The position numbers were made by a program, and so were the translations under genes. The notes below the pieces were generated by a model. It had not been told where the DNA came from and made no database searches. It saw only the letters and a list, made by a program, of their open reading frames with translations. From positions 1 to 64,000 of the forward strand of contig NZ_PUFH01000001.1 of the NCBI RefSeq assembly GCF_004354555.1: a stretch of 64,000 bases of DNA. Reading direction: 5' to 3'. Positions 30,125 through 38,570 of this stretch are shown piece by piece. The DNA is from Leuconostoc citreum (GTDB lineage: Bacteria > Bacillota > Bacilli > Lactobacillales > Lactobacillaceae). Every line of letters starts with the position of its first letter. Within the stretch, counting starts at the first letter, position 1.

Positions 30125-30162
30125 AAAATCTAGTTTACCTGATATACCAGTGTTTCACAACA

Positions 30163-30190
30163 GAAAAAGCCAACCGTTACCGATTAGCCT
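30163..30190 (-). terminator. Terminator after the carbonic anhydrase gene
   Basis: On the minus strand AGGCTAATCG pairs with CGGTTGGCTT (three G-T pairs) and is followed by five T. A small AACAGC/GCTGTT palindrome lies just before it. Confidence 0.65.
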
Positions 30191-30216
30191 AACAGCATGC
30201 TGTTACTTTTTAAATT

Positions 30217-30840
30217 TTAACGATCAGCAACGACTTTAACGTCGCGCGCAGCAATATGTTGTACGTCACGATAGTTATTCGGATATTTTTCATGTAATAA
30301 TGCTAATTCAGCTGAACTAATGACAATTGGCTGCTTCAATACTAACCAAGTGACATCTTGTCCCAATGGCGGTGTCGTGAGAGAACCAGTGTAACGATAA
30401 TAGGAATGATCTTGAGGCAATAATTCGATTAAGCGCGTTGCCGCAATTGACGTATGGTAAATATCTTGGATAATCGTGTGTGTTGTTGCTGTTTTTGAAA
30501 CATCGGCAAAAGCTGCCACAACTAAGACTTTGTCGCCATTTAAGTAGACAAAATGTGTTTCAGCGTCATGTCGATAACCATCAATCAGATGCTCTGCGCC
30601 TTCATGAAAATGTATACGTTCCAATTGCCATGTTTGTCCGTCTACTTGCAACGTCCCTGACACCAAAAATTGTTCACCCACAACACGGTCTTCATATTGT
30701 GTTTTGCCTGTAAACACCATGTTCAAATGATCAGTACCTTCATCAACCAGTTGCTTACTCTCAATATTGATTGGTGACTGTAATGGTGTTTCACCAGCTT
30801 CATGCCATGTACTTTGTTGACTATAATCCAAATGATTCAT
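30217..30840 (-). CDS. Alpha-type carbonic anhydrase
   Basis: A 207-residue zinc enzyme that interconverts carbon dioxide and bicarbonate. 'QSPINI' (residue 21) is the family signature; the zinc histidines are in 'IHFHEGAEH' (two) and 'AETHFVY' (third); 'YYRYTGSLTTPPLGQDVTWLVL' carries the active-site threonine region. Most bacterial alpha enzymes are exported, yet no signal peptide is visible, so this one should be cytoplasmic, where it could supply bicarbonate to carboxylases. It lies back to back with nnrE. Confidence 0.9.
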   Translation of the reverse strand: MNHLDYSQQSTWHEAGETPLQSPINIESKQLVDEGTDHLNMVFTGKTQYEDRVVGEQFLVSGTLQVDGQTWQLERIHFHEGAEHLIDGYRHDAETHFVYLNGDKVLVVAAFADVSKTATTHTIIQDIYHTSIAATRLIELLPQDHSYYRYTGSLTTPPLGQDVTWLVLKQPIVISSAELALLHEKYPNNYRDVQHIAARDVKVVADR

Positions 30841-30972
30841 GATTTGACTCCAAAAGATTTCTTTCTATTTTATCAAAGATTAGTACGAACGTGTTAAAAA
30901 CAAATAATTGGCTCACGTTTGACAAGATAATCCTGTATAATAAGACTAAGATTTGGAAAGAAAAGTGATATT

Positions 30973-31641
30973 ATGCAACTTGTAACTGCTGCTGAGATGC
31001 AACAAATTGATAGCTACACTATTGAAACCATTGGCATGCCACAAAACGTGCTCATCGAGCGGGCTGCAATGTCAGTGATTGATGTGATTGGTGCTGGCCA
31101 TTTTAATTTAGATCATATACTAGTTTTGGCAGGTTTAGGTAATAATGGTGCCGATGGCATTGCCATTGCTCGCCTACTTTACACCCAAGGATTCAATGTA
31201 TCATTACAATTTGTTGGTAACGTTTCGCGTGCCAAGGCCAGTGTCCAACAGCAACTACAAATTATCGAGAACTACGGACTGATAAGAGCTGAAAAAAGTG
31301 ATTTTAACGAAGCAACTTTAATTGTTGATGCTATTTTTGGCGTCGGCCTCAACAACACACTCCCTGAAGGCTTACAAAAAATGATTAAAGCCGCTAACCA
31401 CATTGAAAAAACAGTTATTGCCGTTGACATCCCAACTGGTATTGATGCCACGACAGGTGAAGTGCGTGGTGCGGCGTTAAAAGCACACACAACCGTTACT
31501 TTTGGGTACAATAAAGTTGGCTTAACACAAAATGTTGGTGGTTATCTTTCTGGTAACGTCATCGTTAAAGATATCGGCTTACGCTTGCCAGAAGACTTTA
31601 CATTTACCACAGTAACTCCTGACAATATTGCCACAACATAA
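30973..31641 (+). CDS. nnrE: NAD(P)H-hydrate epimerase
   Basis: A 222-residue YjeF N-terminal domain protein that interconverts the R and S forms of hydrated NAD(P)H for repair. 'MQQIDSYTIETIGMPQNVLIERAA' read in parts, 'LAGLGNNGADGIAIARLL' (residue 52), 'IVDAIFGVGLN' and 'VAVDIPTGIDATTGEVRGAA' are the family blocks. It is the epimerase alone; the C-terminal dehydratase is absent, as usual for a stand-alone NnrE. TATAAT lies about 30 bp before the ATG. Confidence 0.93.
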   Translation: MQLVTAAEMQQIDSYTIETIGMPQNVLIERAAMSVIDVIGAGHFNLDHILVLAGLGNNGADGIAIARLLYTQGFNVSLQFVGNVSRAKASVQQQLQIIENYGLIRAEKSDFNEATLIVDAIFGVGLNNTLPEGLQKMIKAANHIEKTVIAVDIPTGIDATTGEVRGAALKAHTTVTFGYNKVGLTQNVGGYLSGNVIVKDIGLRLPEDFTFTTVTPDNIATT

Positions 31642-31675
31642 AAAGCAGCGGAACTAATTGTTCCGCTGCTTTTTA
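31640..31675. terminator. Two-way terminator between nnrE and uppP
   Basis: Perfect 15-bp arms AAAAAGCAGCGGAAC / GTTCCGCTGCTTTTT between convergent genes. Confidence 0.9.
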
Positions 31676-31707
31676 TATCATCATTTTTTTCAAAACAATC
31701 ACAAGAT

Positions 31708-32556
31708 TTACATTTTGACCAAGCCAGCAATGCCCAAAATCAAGAAGAGAATACCAACAACAATACGGTACCAACCGAAAATCTTAAAGTCATTGTTTTG
31801 GATATAACGCATCATCACTTTAATAGCAAACAACGCAACAACCCATGACACAACAAACCCTATCAACATGACAAAGAGTTGCGCACCAGTAAATGAGCCA
31901 CCCTTAAGTAGGAAACTGCCAACCTTAAGGATAGTCACTCCAAACATCACAGGAATTGATAGGAAAAATGAAAATTCAGCGGCAACAAATCGTGATGCCC
32001 CTAAAATAACGGCGCCTAAAATGGTTGCCCCAGAGCGTGAAGTACCAGGTACCAAAGACAATACTTGGAATAGTCCAATGAAGAGGGCCATTTTAAATGT
32101 GATACGATTCACTTCTGTTACCACTGGCGCAATATTTTTTTGGCGATTTTCAATAACAATAAAGGCAATACCGTAGATAATCAATGTTGCAGACACAACC
32201 CATGGATTTAATAAATGCGCATCCATAAAGTTATTTAACAACAAACCAAATACCATAGCCGGTAAAACACCAACAATGACTTTAATCCATAAACGCCATG
32301 TTTGAAACTGCTCGCGAGATGTTTTACGTGGCGAAAAAGGATTTAATTTATGGAAATATAGTTGAATAACGGCAAATATTGCGCCGAGTTGAATGGCATA
32401 ATCAAACACTGCGGTGAAACTTTTAGTCCATACCATCCCACCCGGAATTTTCATTAAAGCCTCAGCTAAAATGATGTGACCTGTAGAAGATACTGGCAGA
32501 AACTCTGTCAAGCCTTCAACAATACCAATAATAATTGATTTTATAAAATCGAACAT
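31708..32556 (-). CDS. uppP: Undecaprenyl-diphosphatase
   Basis: A 282-residue membrane phosphatase (BacA/UppP) that recycles the wall-lipid carrier and gives bacitracin tolerance. 'GIVEGLTEFLPVSSTGHIIL' (residues 11-30) and 'LVPGTSRSGATI' (about 165) are the two catalytic signatures; about eight helices follow the family plan. The first ATG is forced by an in-frame stop just upstream. The strong GGAAGG site is 30 bases away, separated by a hairpin AACGTGT/ACACGT; only a weak AGG lies close. Confidence 0.95.
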   Translation of the reverse strand: MFDFIKSIIIGIVEGLTEFLPVSSTGHIILAEALMKIPGGMVWTKSFTAVFDYAIQLGAIFAVIQLYFHKLNPFSPRKTSREQFQTWRLWIKVIVGVLPAMVFGLLLNNFMDAHLLNPWVVSATLIIYGIAFIVIENRQKNIAPVVTEVNRITFKMALFIGLFQVLSLVPGTSRSGATILGAVILGASRFVAAEFSFFLSIPVMFGVTILKVGSFLLKGGSFTGAQLFVMLIGFVVSWVVALFAIKVMMRYIQNNDFKIFGWYRIVVGILFLILGIAGLVKM

Positions 32557-32673
32557 ATGCCTGATGACGTGTTATGATGACACGTTTCCTTCCAATTTAA
32601 CTTCTTTTATTCTATCCTATATCCTGTTATTTCGCTATCGAACACCTGTTTCATAGAATATTTTTTTAAAGTC

Positions 32674-32702
32674 TTGCTTTTAAAAAAGGCGCATGTTATT
32701 AT
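32674..32702 (+). promoter_or_regulatory. tRNA-Lys promoter
   Basis: TTGCTT (32674-32679), 17 bp, TATTAT (32697-32702), 32 bp ahead of the tRNA. Confidence 0.7.
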
Positions 32703-32734
32703 ATTATATGTTGCTTAAGGCAATTCAGTAATAT

Positions 32735-32807
32735 GGACAGTTAGCTCAGTTGGTAGAGCAACGGACTCTTAATCCGTGGGTCCAGGGTTCGAGCCCCTGA
32801 CTGTCCA
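32735..32807 (+). tRNA. tRNA-Lys (anticodon CTT)
   Basis: The 73-base cloverleaf has acceptor arms GGACAGT/ACTGTCC, D arm with AGCTCAGTTGGTAGAGC, anticodon loop CTCTTAA giving CTT, and T arm GGGTTCGAGCCCC. CCA is not encoded. It reads AAG codons. Confidence 0.96.
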
Positions 32808-32819
32808 TCCTTAAAAGAC

Positions 32820-32852
32820 AGACCAGTCGTCTACTTGATGACTGGTCTTTTT
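32820..32852 (+). terminator. Terminator after tRNA-Lys
   Basis: AGACCAGTC / GACTGGTCT with five T, twelve bases behind the tRNA. Confidence 0.85.
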
Positions 32853-32860
32853 GTATCTAA

Positions 32861-32890
32861 AAAACGCTTACTTTACAAAGTAAGCGTTTT
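32861..32890 (-). terminator. Terminator of the hemolysin III family gene
   Basis: AAAACGCTTACTTT / AAAGTAAGCGTTTT with a short loop; serves the minus-strand gene that ends at 32916. Confidence 0.8.
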
Positions 32891-32915
32891 TATTGTGCCA
32901 ACTAATATAATATTA

Positions 32916-33554
32916 TTAGAGACTAATATAAATACTAATAAACATCAACGCTGCACCACCTAAGACAAATACATGCCAGTAAACGTGACCCATCGGTATC
33001 TGTGGTATCAAATAGAAGATTGTTCCGGCTGAATAAGTCAGGCCACCAGCTAATAACAACCAAAATGCTGTATGTGATAACACGCCCCACAAAACAGGCA
33101 TCGCCAGAACAATCAGCCAACCCATAACCAGATAAATAGTCACTGACACCCACGGCCAACGACCAACAAAAAATAAGTCATAAACAAAACCGGCAATTGT
33201 CATAGCAAGGATGGCACCCCATATTGACCAGCCAACCCAGCCCTTAATCAACAGCCATGTATATGGTGTATAGCTGCCTAAGATAACGAGATAAATACCT
33301 GCATGATCAAAGAATTGAAATACTTTTGCAGCACGTGTAAAAACGAGCGAATGAAATAACGTTGAAGCCAATAAGAAGAAACCAACGGTTCCAACGTAAA
33401 TAGCAATGGCCGTGATTTCAAAAGCCGTGACAGGGCGACGCAAAATATGAAAAATTAATAAAATTCCTGCTAAAACAGCTAATAAGAAGCCCAAACCATG
33501 TGTGACCGCGTTCAATACTTCATAGACAATATGATAACGTTTAGATCGTTGCAT
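32916..33554 (-). CDS. Hemolysin III / TrhA family membrane protein
   Basis: A 212-residue protein with seven helices of the YplQ/hemolysin III (PAQR-like) family. 'NAVTHGLGFLLAVLAGILL' has the conserved His, 'STLFHSLVFTRAAKVFQFFDHAGIYLVILGSYTPY' (read in parts) the S..H and D-H residues, and the C-terminus 'GHVYWHVFVLGGA' the last histidine pair. The name is historical; members are thought to influence membrane lipid homeostasis, not lysis. A 29-base inverted repeat lies at its promoter. Confidence 0.85.
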   Translation of the reverse strand: MQRSKRYHIVYEVLNAVTHGLGFLLAVLAGILLIFHILRRPVTAFEITAIAIYVGTVGFFLLASTLFHSLVFTRAAKVFQFFDHAGIYLVILGSYTPYTWLLIKGWVGWSIWGAILAMTIAGFVYDLFFVGRWPWVSVTIYLVMGWLIVLAMPVLWGVLSHTAFWLLLAGGLTYSAGTIFYLIPQIPMGHVYWHVFVLGGAALMFISIYISL

Positions 33555-33597
33555 TTAGTTGTCCCCATAAATCAATTTAGTATCTTCATTATACCAT

Positions 33598-33626
33598 TGA
33601 TTTACTATCTATCGGTTAGTAAATCA
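33598..33626 (-). promoter_or_regulatory. Inverted repeat at the hemolysin III promoter
   Basis: Perfect 10-bp arms TGATTTACTA / TAGTAAATCA with a nine-base centre. It covers the -35 region of a TATAAT box that lies about 40 bp before the start, as expected of an operator. No known regulator consensus was recognised. Confidence 0.5.
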
Positions 33627-33634
33627 GCGCATAT

Positions 33635-33670
33635 AAAAACAGTGGCCCATTCTTTTGGCTCACTGTTTTT
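33635..33670 (-). terminator. Terminator after degV
   Basis: AAAAACAGTG / CACTGTTTTT with an inner GG/CC pair, nine bases behind the degV stop. Confidence 0.8.
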
Positions 33671-33678
33671 AACGCTAC

Positions 33679-34560
33679 TTATACTAGTGTTTCCCAATCA
33701 CGTGCCCATAATACACCCATCGCACCATCACCAGTGTGTACGCCAATATAAGCGCCCAACTCACCACGCTCAAACTTAACGGTTGGATACTCAGCTTGCA
33801 AATCCTTTAGCCATTTATCGCCAAGCTTTGGATCGTTACCATCAACAACTATAGCACGTACAGGGAAATCGACTTGTGTCAGATATTGATTGAGTGCTAT
33901 TTTAATTTCTTTCAAGGCCCCACTCATCTTCCGAGCTTTCCCAACCGCACCAATCTTACCTTCCCCTTGGATGTCCATCGATAAAATTGGCTTAATGTTC
34001 AGCAGACCGCCGACAAGTGCTGCGCCACGAGATAGTCTCCCCGTACGTTGAAGATGAGAAATATCATTCACAACAAACCGTACATCAAACGTTTCACGTA
34101 GTGTCTCCAATGATGTTAAAATATCAGCCATCGACCGCCCATTTTCTGCCATCACAGCTGCCATCACAGCTTGCATACCAGAACCCATAACTGCAAATTT
34201 AGAATCCCAAGCACACACTTCAGTCATCCCATCATAACTTGAGGCTACTGCTTGTGCTGTCTGATAAGCACCCGAAAGCCCAGAAGAAATCGGAATAATC
34301 AATGCTGCGTCATATCCTGAAGCTTTCGCAGCATTCAAGGCTTCCTCCCAATCACCTGGCGCCGGTTGCGAAGTTGAAGCCACCATATTCTTTTCTTTCA
34401 TCATTTTAACCAATTGACCCAGTCCCTGAATATCAATCGTCTCTTTATAGACTTCATCGCCAAAGATAATGGGATCGTTAACTTGAAAAATATGATAGCG
34501 ATTGCGTAACGTCGCAGGTATTGTAGATGCAGAATCACTAATAATTGCTATTTTAGACAT
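33679..34560 (-). CDS. DegV family fatty-acid-binding protein
   Basis: A 293-residue two-domain protein of the DegV/FakB type, which holds a fatty acid for phosphorylation by FakA. 'IAIISDSASTIP' (residue 3), 'STSQPAPGDWEEAL', 'IPISSGLSGAYQTA' and 'FVVNDISHLQRTGRLSRGAALVGGLL' (read in parts) are the signatures. The start is the ATG of MSKI with GGGAGA seven bases before it; ten codons upstream are open but lack a site. No fakA is nearby. Confidence 0.9.
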   Translation of the reverse strand: MSKIAIISDSASTIPATLRNRYHIFQVNDPIIFGDEVYKETIDIQGLGQLVKMMKEKNMVASTSQPAPGDWEEALNAAKASGYDAALIIPISSGLSGAYQTAQAVASSYDGMTEVCAWDSKFAVMGSGMQAVMAAVMAENGRSMADILTSLETLRETFDVRFVVNDISHLQRTGRLSRGAALVGGLLNIKPILSMDIQGEGKIGAVGKARKMSGALKEIKIALNQYLTQVDFPVRAIVVDGNDPKLGDKWLKDLQAEYPTVKFERGELGAYIGVHTGDGAMGVLWARDWETLV

Positions 34561-34608
34561 TATTTTCTCCCAATGTATACGGGCTATCATTAAAGATGGC
34601 CCGGCTAA

Positions 34609-34950
34609 CTATAAAATTAAACCAATCACAACACCAACACAAAAGCTCAATAGACCAGCAACAATTTGTAGTGATAAATAAACCATTTGTTGTGAGCGGG
34701 AATGTTGTGCACTTTGCGTCATCATCGTACTAAAAGTGGTTAAACCGCCAAGTACGCCAACTGATAATACATTATGCCATAAGTGTATCTGGTTTGTGCT
34801 GTATAATATGCCCATGAAGAATGTCCCTAACATATTGACGGTAAATACTGCTGTGATGTAGGTTGCTCGCCATGGCCAAAAAGTGATCACAAGGTAACGT
34901 AACAATGTGCCTATACTAGAGCCAACAAATATGGCAATTAAAATTATCAT
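34609..34950 (-). CDS. crcB: CrcB/Fluc fluoride channel, second copy
   Basis: A 113-residue four-helix protein. 'GSSIGTLLRYL', 'VNMLGTFFMGIL' (the Asn lining the pore) and 'GVLGGLTTFSTMMTQ' (the Phe box) are all present. Its start overlaps the stop of the other crcB (ATGA-type). Paired crcB genes usually make heterodimeric fluoride exporters with opposite subunit orientation. Confidence 0.93.
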   Translation of the reverse strand: MIILIAIFVGSSIGTLLRYLVITFWPWRATYITAVFTVNMLGTFFMGILYSTNQIHLWHNVLSVGVLGGLTTFSTMMTQSAQHSRSQQMVYLSLQIVAGLLSFCVGVVIGLIL

Positions 34951-35381
34951 AATCGCTCACCACACAGTACGTGTCCAATATACTGTCCCAGAATAATCAT
35001 GAGCACCCCACCAACTACTGTCATAACAAGGTATAAACCAGCCATGACTATATTACTCTGCGTCAATTGTGCTGTCTGGAGTAACATCGTACTAAACGTT
35101 GTAAAACCACCTAATATGCCAGTCCCAAGGAATGCTTGCCATCTCTTTAATCGACTACTTCGATGTGAAAGATACGACCCAAGGATTGCTAACAGTAATG
35201 TGCCTAACCAATTAATTAAAATTGTCATCAATGGCCATTGTCCCGCAATTGGTAAAAAGCTCAATAAATAACGCAAACTACCGCCAATGCCACCACCCAA
35301 ACTTACAACAAACATTTCGATTAAATCAAGTCGTTGTTTTTGCATACTTACTATTCTAACAATTTTGTCTTTAATGAGCAA
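34947..35381 (-). CDS. crcB: CrcB/Fluc fluoride channel, first copy
   Basis: A 144-residue homologue with 'GGGIGGSLRYLL', 'INWLGTLLLAIL' and 'GILGGFTTFSTMLLQ'. The TTG start is supported by AAAGGAG eight bases before it; the later ATG (residue 13) has no site. A 20-residue charged N-terminal extension distinguishes it from its partner. No fluoride riboswitch fits in the 49-bp upstream gap. Confidence 0.92.
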   Translation of the reverse strand: MLIKDKIVRIVSMQKQRLDLIEMFVVSLGGGIGGSLRYLLSFLPIAGQWPLMTILINWLGTLLLAILGSYLSHRSSRLKRWQAFLGTGILGGFTTFSTMLLQTAQLTQSNIVMAGLYLVMTVVGGVLMIILGQYIGHVLCGERL

Positions 35382-35387
35382 AAAAGA

Positions 35388-35430
35388 CGCTCCTTTGTTA
35401 TAATCAAACTAACTCAGTCAAGGAGCGCCT
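35388..35430. promoter_or_regulatory. Mirrored ribosome binding sites in the crcB divergent gap
   Basis: The 49-bp spacer is an imperfect palindrome: CGCTCCTTTG and CAAGGAGCG. Each arm is the Shine-Dalgarno of one of the two divergent genes, and a TATAAT (35399-35404) lies between. An RNA crossing the spacer would hide the AAGGAG of the plus-strand gene. Confidence 0.4.
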
Positions 35431-35679
35431 ATGTTTTCGTATTATATCTTACCAACAGGGTATCTAATTGTATTATTTGCCTTTTCTCTGTTAAAACCTA
35501 TACGTTTTGTTGTCACAATGTATGAATTTCAAGGTCTAATGATTAAATCAGTTGTACTGGCAATTTTTGGACTATTTTCACAACACAGTATTTTGACCCA
35601 ATTTTATGGTATTTGGTTCAATGTAACCCTCATTTTTTCTATTAGTAGGGTGTTTATCAAAACACAGCGATTACCATAA
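35431..35679 (+). CDS. Small membrane protein of unknown function
   Basis: An 82-residue protein with three hydrophobic segments (about residues 5-22, 37-52 and 58-75) and a basic tail. AAGGAGCG three bases before ATG and a terminator right behind the stop make it a probable gene. No family was recognised. It is divergent from the fluoride channel pair. Confidence 0.6.
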   Translation: MFSYYILPTGYLIVLFAFSLLKPIRFVVTMYEFQGLMIKSVVLAIFGLFSQHSILTQFYGIWFNVTLIFSISRVFIKTQRLP

Positions 35680-35682
35680 TAT

Positions 35683-35716
35683 AAAAAGCAGCTTATGAAA
35701 AATTAAGCTGCTTTTT
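35683..35716. terminator. Two-way terminator
   Basis: AAAAAGCAGCTTA / TAAGCTGCTTTTT between the convergent small membrane protein and the DASS transporter genes. Confidence 0.88.
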
Positions 35717-35720
35717 AAAA

Positions 35721-37142
35721 TCACCACATTCCCAATAATTTCATCCAAAGACTGCCTACACCAACCCAAATCACAATGTAGATTAGACCTAAAATAAAAT
35801 TCAGTCGCCACCAGTCGCTTTGTTTTACATACCCTGAACCAAATAATATGGGCGCGGGACCTGAAGAATAGTGCGTCGTGGCCGCCATTAAGTTACCAAA
35901 GAATCCTAGCATTAATGCTGCTAGCATCGGTGGTACATGTGCCGCCAATGCAACCGCCAAAAATGCTGCATACATAGCTGACACATGCGCAGTTGATGAA
36001 GCAAAGAAATAATGACTGTAAAAATAAGCTAACACTAAAATGACTAGAACAACAAACCAATTCATACCATGCAAACTATTGCCAATCGTTTGGGATAACC
36101 ATGGGATAAATCCAAGTGTATTCAAAGCACTCGCCATCATCACTAGCACCGAGAACCAGAATAACGTATTCCAAGCACCTGACTCCTTTAGAATATCCTG
36201 CCATGATAAGACACCAGCAACTAAAAGAAAACCTATAACGAGAAATCCAGTTGTGGTCGCATCAATACCTGTTATTGCACCTGTAATCCAGAGTACCAGT
36301 GCCGATACAAAACCAATAATCATCATTGTTTCTGCTTTGGATACTTTACCCATCATAGCTAACTCACCAGTTGCCCAATTTTTGGCATCAGGTGTTGCCT
36401 TTTGTTCAGGTGGGTACACTTTGTAAATAACAAATGGGACAACAATGAGTGATATCAATCCAGGTACAAGCGCAGCTAAAAACCAACCCATCCAGGTAAT
36501 ATGGATACCTTGCTTTCCAGCAAAAGCTTGTGCAATAGGGTTTCCAGCCATTGCGGTCAAAAACATAGCTGCAGTAATCATATTAGCGTGAAATTCTGTA
36601 AAAATTAAGAAAGCGCCAATGCGCCGTTCACTCCCATCTACCGGGTCTGAATTGAAAGTCTGCGCCAATGATTTAATAATAGGAAACATTACGCCACCAG
36701 CACGAGCCGTATTAGATGGTGTGCCGGGGGCAACAATTAAGTCAACTGCAGACAAAGCATAGGCTAAGCCCAGCGTTTGTTTACCAAACGCTCGCACAAA
36801 AATTAATGCAATACGTCGACCCAAACCTGTTTTAATAAAGCCACGAGAAATAAAAAATGCCATCACAATCAGCCAAATGGCACTGTTTCCAAAACCAGCT
36901 ACCGCTTTTTCCATTGGCATAATGCCAGTCAAAACAGTTACAACAAAACCAATTAATGCTATGGCTCCCAGAGGCAAGGGTTTGGTAACCAAGCCAATAA
37001 TCGTAGCCACAAAAATTGCAAACATGTGCCATGCTGATAGACTAAGTGCATCTGGGCGCAAGGGACCAGCAAACCAAATAATCAAACCAACAACAATCGG
37101 CGCAATAAATTTGCGATAATCAACTTTTTCTAAAGCATTCAT
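35721..37142 (-). CDS. DASS family anion transporter (CitT/TtdT type)
   Basis: A 473-residue secondary transporter with about 12 helices. 'APGTPSNTARAGGVMFPI' (residue 138) and the C-terminal 'MAATTHYSSGPAPILFGSGYV' are the paired substrate motifs of the CitT branch, which exchanges di- and tricarboxylates such as citrate, tartrate, malate, fumarate and succinate. It is the last gene of the lysR-fumC-frd cluster, 27 bp behind the fumarate reductase, so exchange of malate or fumarate for succinate is the likely job. Confidence 0.9.
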   Translation of the reverse strand: MNALEKVDYRKFIAPIVVGLIIWFAGPLRPDALSLSAWHMFAIFVATIIGLVTKPLPLGAIALIGFVVTVLTGIMPMEKAVAGFGNSAIWLIVMAFFISRGFIKTGLGRRIALIFVRAFGKQTLGLAYALSAVDLIVAPGTPSNTARAGGVMFPIIKSLAQTFNSDPVDGSERRIGAFLIFTEFHANMITAAMFLTAMAGNPIAQAFAGKQGIHITWMGWFLAALVPGLISLIVVPFVIYKVYPPEQKATPDAKNWATGELAMMGKVSKAETMMIIGFVSALVLWITGAITGIDATTTGFLVIGFLLVAGVLSWQDILKESGAWNTLFWFSVLVMMASALNTLGFIPWLSQTIGNSLHGMNWFVVLVILVLAYFYSHYFFASSTAHVSAMYAAFLAVALAAHVPPMLAALMLGFFGNLMAATTHYSSGPAPILFGSGYVKQSDWWRLNFILGLIYIVIWVGVGSLWMKLLGMW

Positions 37143-37169
37143 TTCAATATTTCCTATTTCGTCTCTAAT

Positions 37170-38564
37170 CTACAAGCCTAAAACTAATTTGGCAGCTTGT
37201 TTCCCAGCTTGACGACCAAAGACAACTGTTTCAGCAATTGAGTTCCCACCAATGCGATTGTCACCATGCAACCCACCAGTTACTTCGCCTGCAGCATATA
37301 ACCCCTTAATGGCTGCCCCATCTTCACGTAGCACCTCGGCTAAATGATTAATCTTAACGCCACCCATTGTGTAATGAATTGCTGGCTTAATATGAATAGC
37401 ATAATAAGGTGCTTTGACGATACCACGTTCCATGGCTGTTTGACGGCCAAATTCTGTATCTTTTCCCTCTTCTTGGGCAGCATTCCACTGTGCAATGGTT
37501 TTTGCTAAATTATCAGCGTCTAAGTCTGCTTTATCAGCCAATTCTGCCAATGTGTCGCCAGACATAACCAAACCAACGGCTAGATAAAAATCAATCGCTG
37601 TAAAGGCTTCTCGAATACCTTGGTCTAGAATTAATGTTGCCCCATCTTCCTGTAAATCATTGATAGCAGCTGTTACTTTATCTCGTGTTGTCATTTCATT
37701 GACAAAACGTTGACCCGCACGGTTAACTAGAATAGCGCCTTCGCCTCGTACACCTTCACCAATTAAATATACATGATCAGTATCTTGTTGCGCTGTTGGA
37801 TGGATCTGAATTTTCTTCATATCAACTAAGGCACCACCGACAGCCGTCGCCAGTTTCATACCATCACCTGTGGCACCAGGATGATTTGTTGTTTTTAAAT
37901 ATAACAATTCAGGTGCATACTCAGCTAGCATGTCACGATTCTGAGCAAAGCCCCCTGCCGCGATAAGCACCGCCTTGGCTTGAATTGTTTTTTCACCTAT
38001 TTCAGCATTTCGCACTGTCAACCCAGTAATTCGATCGGCTGATTTCTGAAGTGCAATCACTTCTGTTTCATCAAACAACGGAATCTGTTTATAAGCCAAT
38101 TGCTTTTGTAATCCCTTAACAAGATAACTGCCGACAGCCGATTTATCATTTGGCCGATGTGCACGCTTTTGTGACATCCCCCCTGTGGCCGTAATGTCTG
38201 TTAAGTTAATATTGTGGTTGTATAACCAATCGATTGCAGACTCCGTGTGCGTCGCAAAATAAGATAATAAGCTCTTATCATTTGTACCGCCACCACCTTT
38301 TAACGTATCATCATAAAAAGACGCTTGAGAATCAACAATGCCATGATTTAATTGAACAAATGTTTCCACTGCATTCATGCCTGATGAGGCACGATTTGAA
38401 TTGCCGCCCAAAACTGATAGTTTTTCAACAATTGCAACATCTAATCCCAATTCTTGTGCTTGCAGAGCCGCTGTCATACCAGCAGCGCCAGAACCAATCA
38501 CAACAAAATCATATGTATCTTTTAAATCAGAAATATTTGTCTTTGGAAAAATAAACTTAGCCAT
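37170..38564 (-). CDS. Soluble fumarate reductase flavoprotein (FAD_binding_2 family)
   Basis: A 464-residue flavocytochrome c-type reductase. The FAD fold begins at once ('DFVVIGSGAAGMTAALQAQE'), then 'GGNSNRASSGMNA', 'NHPGATGDGM' (catalytic capping region), 'MGGVKINH' and 'GLHGDNRIGGNSIAE'. No signal peptide, heme motif or FMN-binding domain is present, so it needs another protein to bring electrons. It is six bases behind fumC. Succinate from fumarate is the expected reaction; urocanate or acrylate reduction cannot be excluded. Confidence 0.88.
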   Translation of the reverse strand: MAKFIFPKTNISDLKDTYDFVVIGSGAAGMTAALQAQELGLDVAIVEKLSVLGGNSNRASSGMNAVETFVQLNHGIVDSQASFYDDTLKGGGGTNDKSLLSYFATHTESAIDWLYNHNINLTDITATGGMSQKRAHRPNDKSAVGSYLVKGLQKQLAYKQIPLFDETEVIALQKSADRITGLTVRNAEIGEKTIQAKAVLIAAGGFAQNRDMLAEYAPELLYLKTTNHPGATGDGMKLATAVGGALVDMKKIQIHPTAQQDTDHVYLIGEGVRGEGAILVNRAGQRFVNEMTTRDKVTAAINDLQEDGATLILDQGIREAFTAIDFYLAVGLVMSGDTLAELADKADLDADNLAKTIAQWNAAQEEGKDTEFGRQTAMERGIVKAPYYAIHIKPAIHYTMGGVKINHLAEVLREDGAAIKGLYAAGEVTGGLHGDNRIGGNSIAETVVFGRQAGKQAAKLVLGL

Positions 38565-38570
38565 TACATC

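Noticed and set aside
35382-35430. Fluoride riboswitch before crcB
   Set aside because: The 49-bp divergent spacer is too short and lacks the crcB-motif core.
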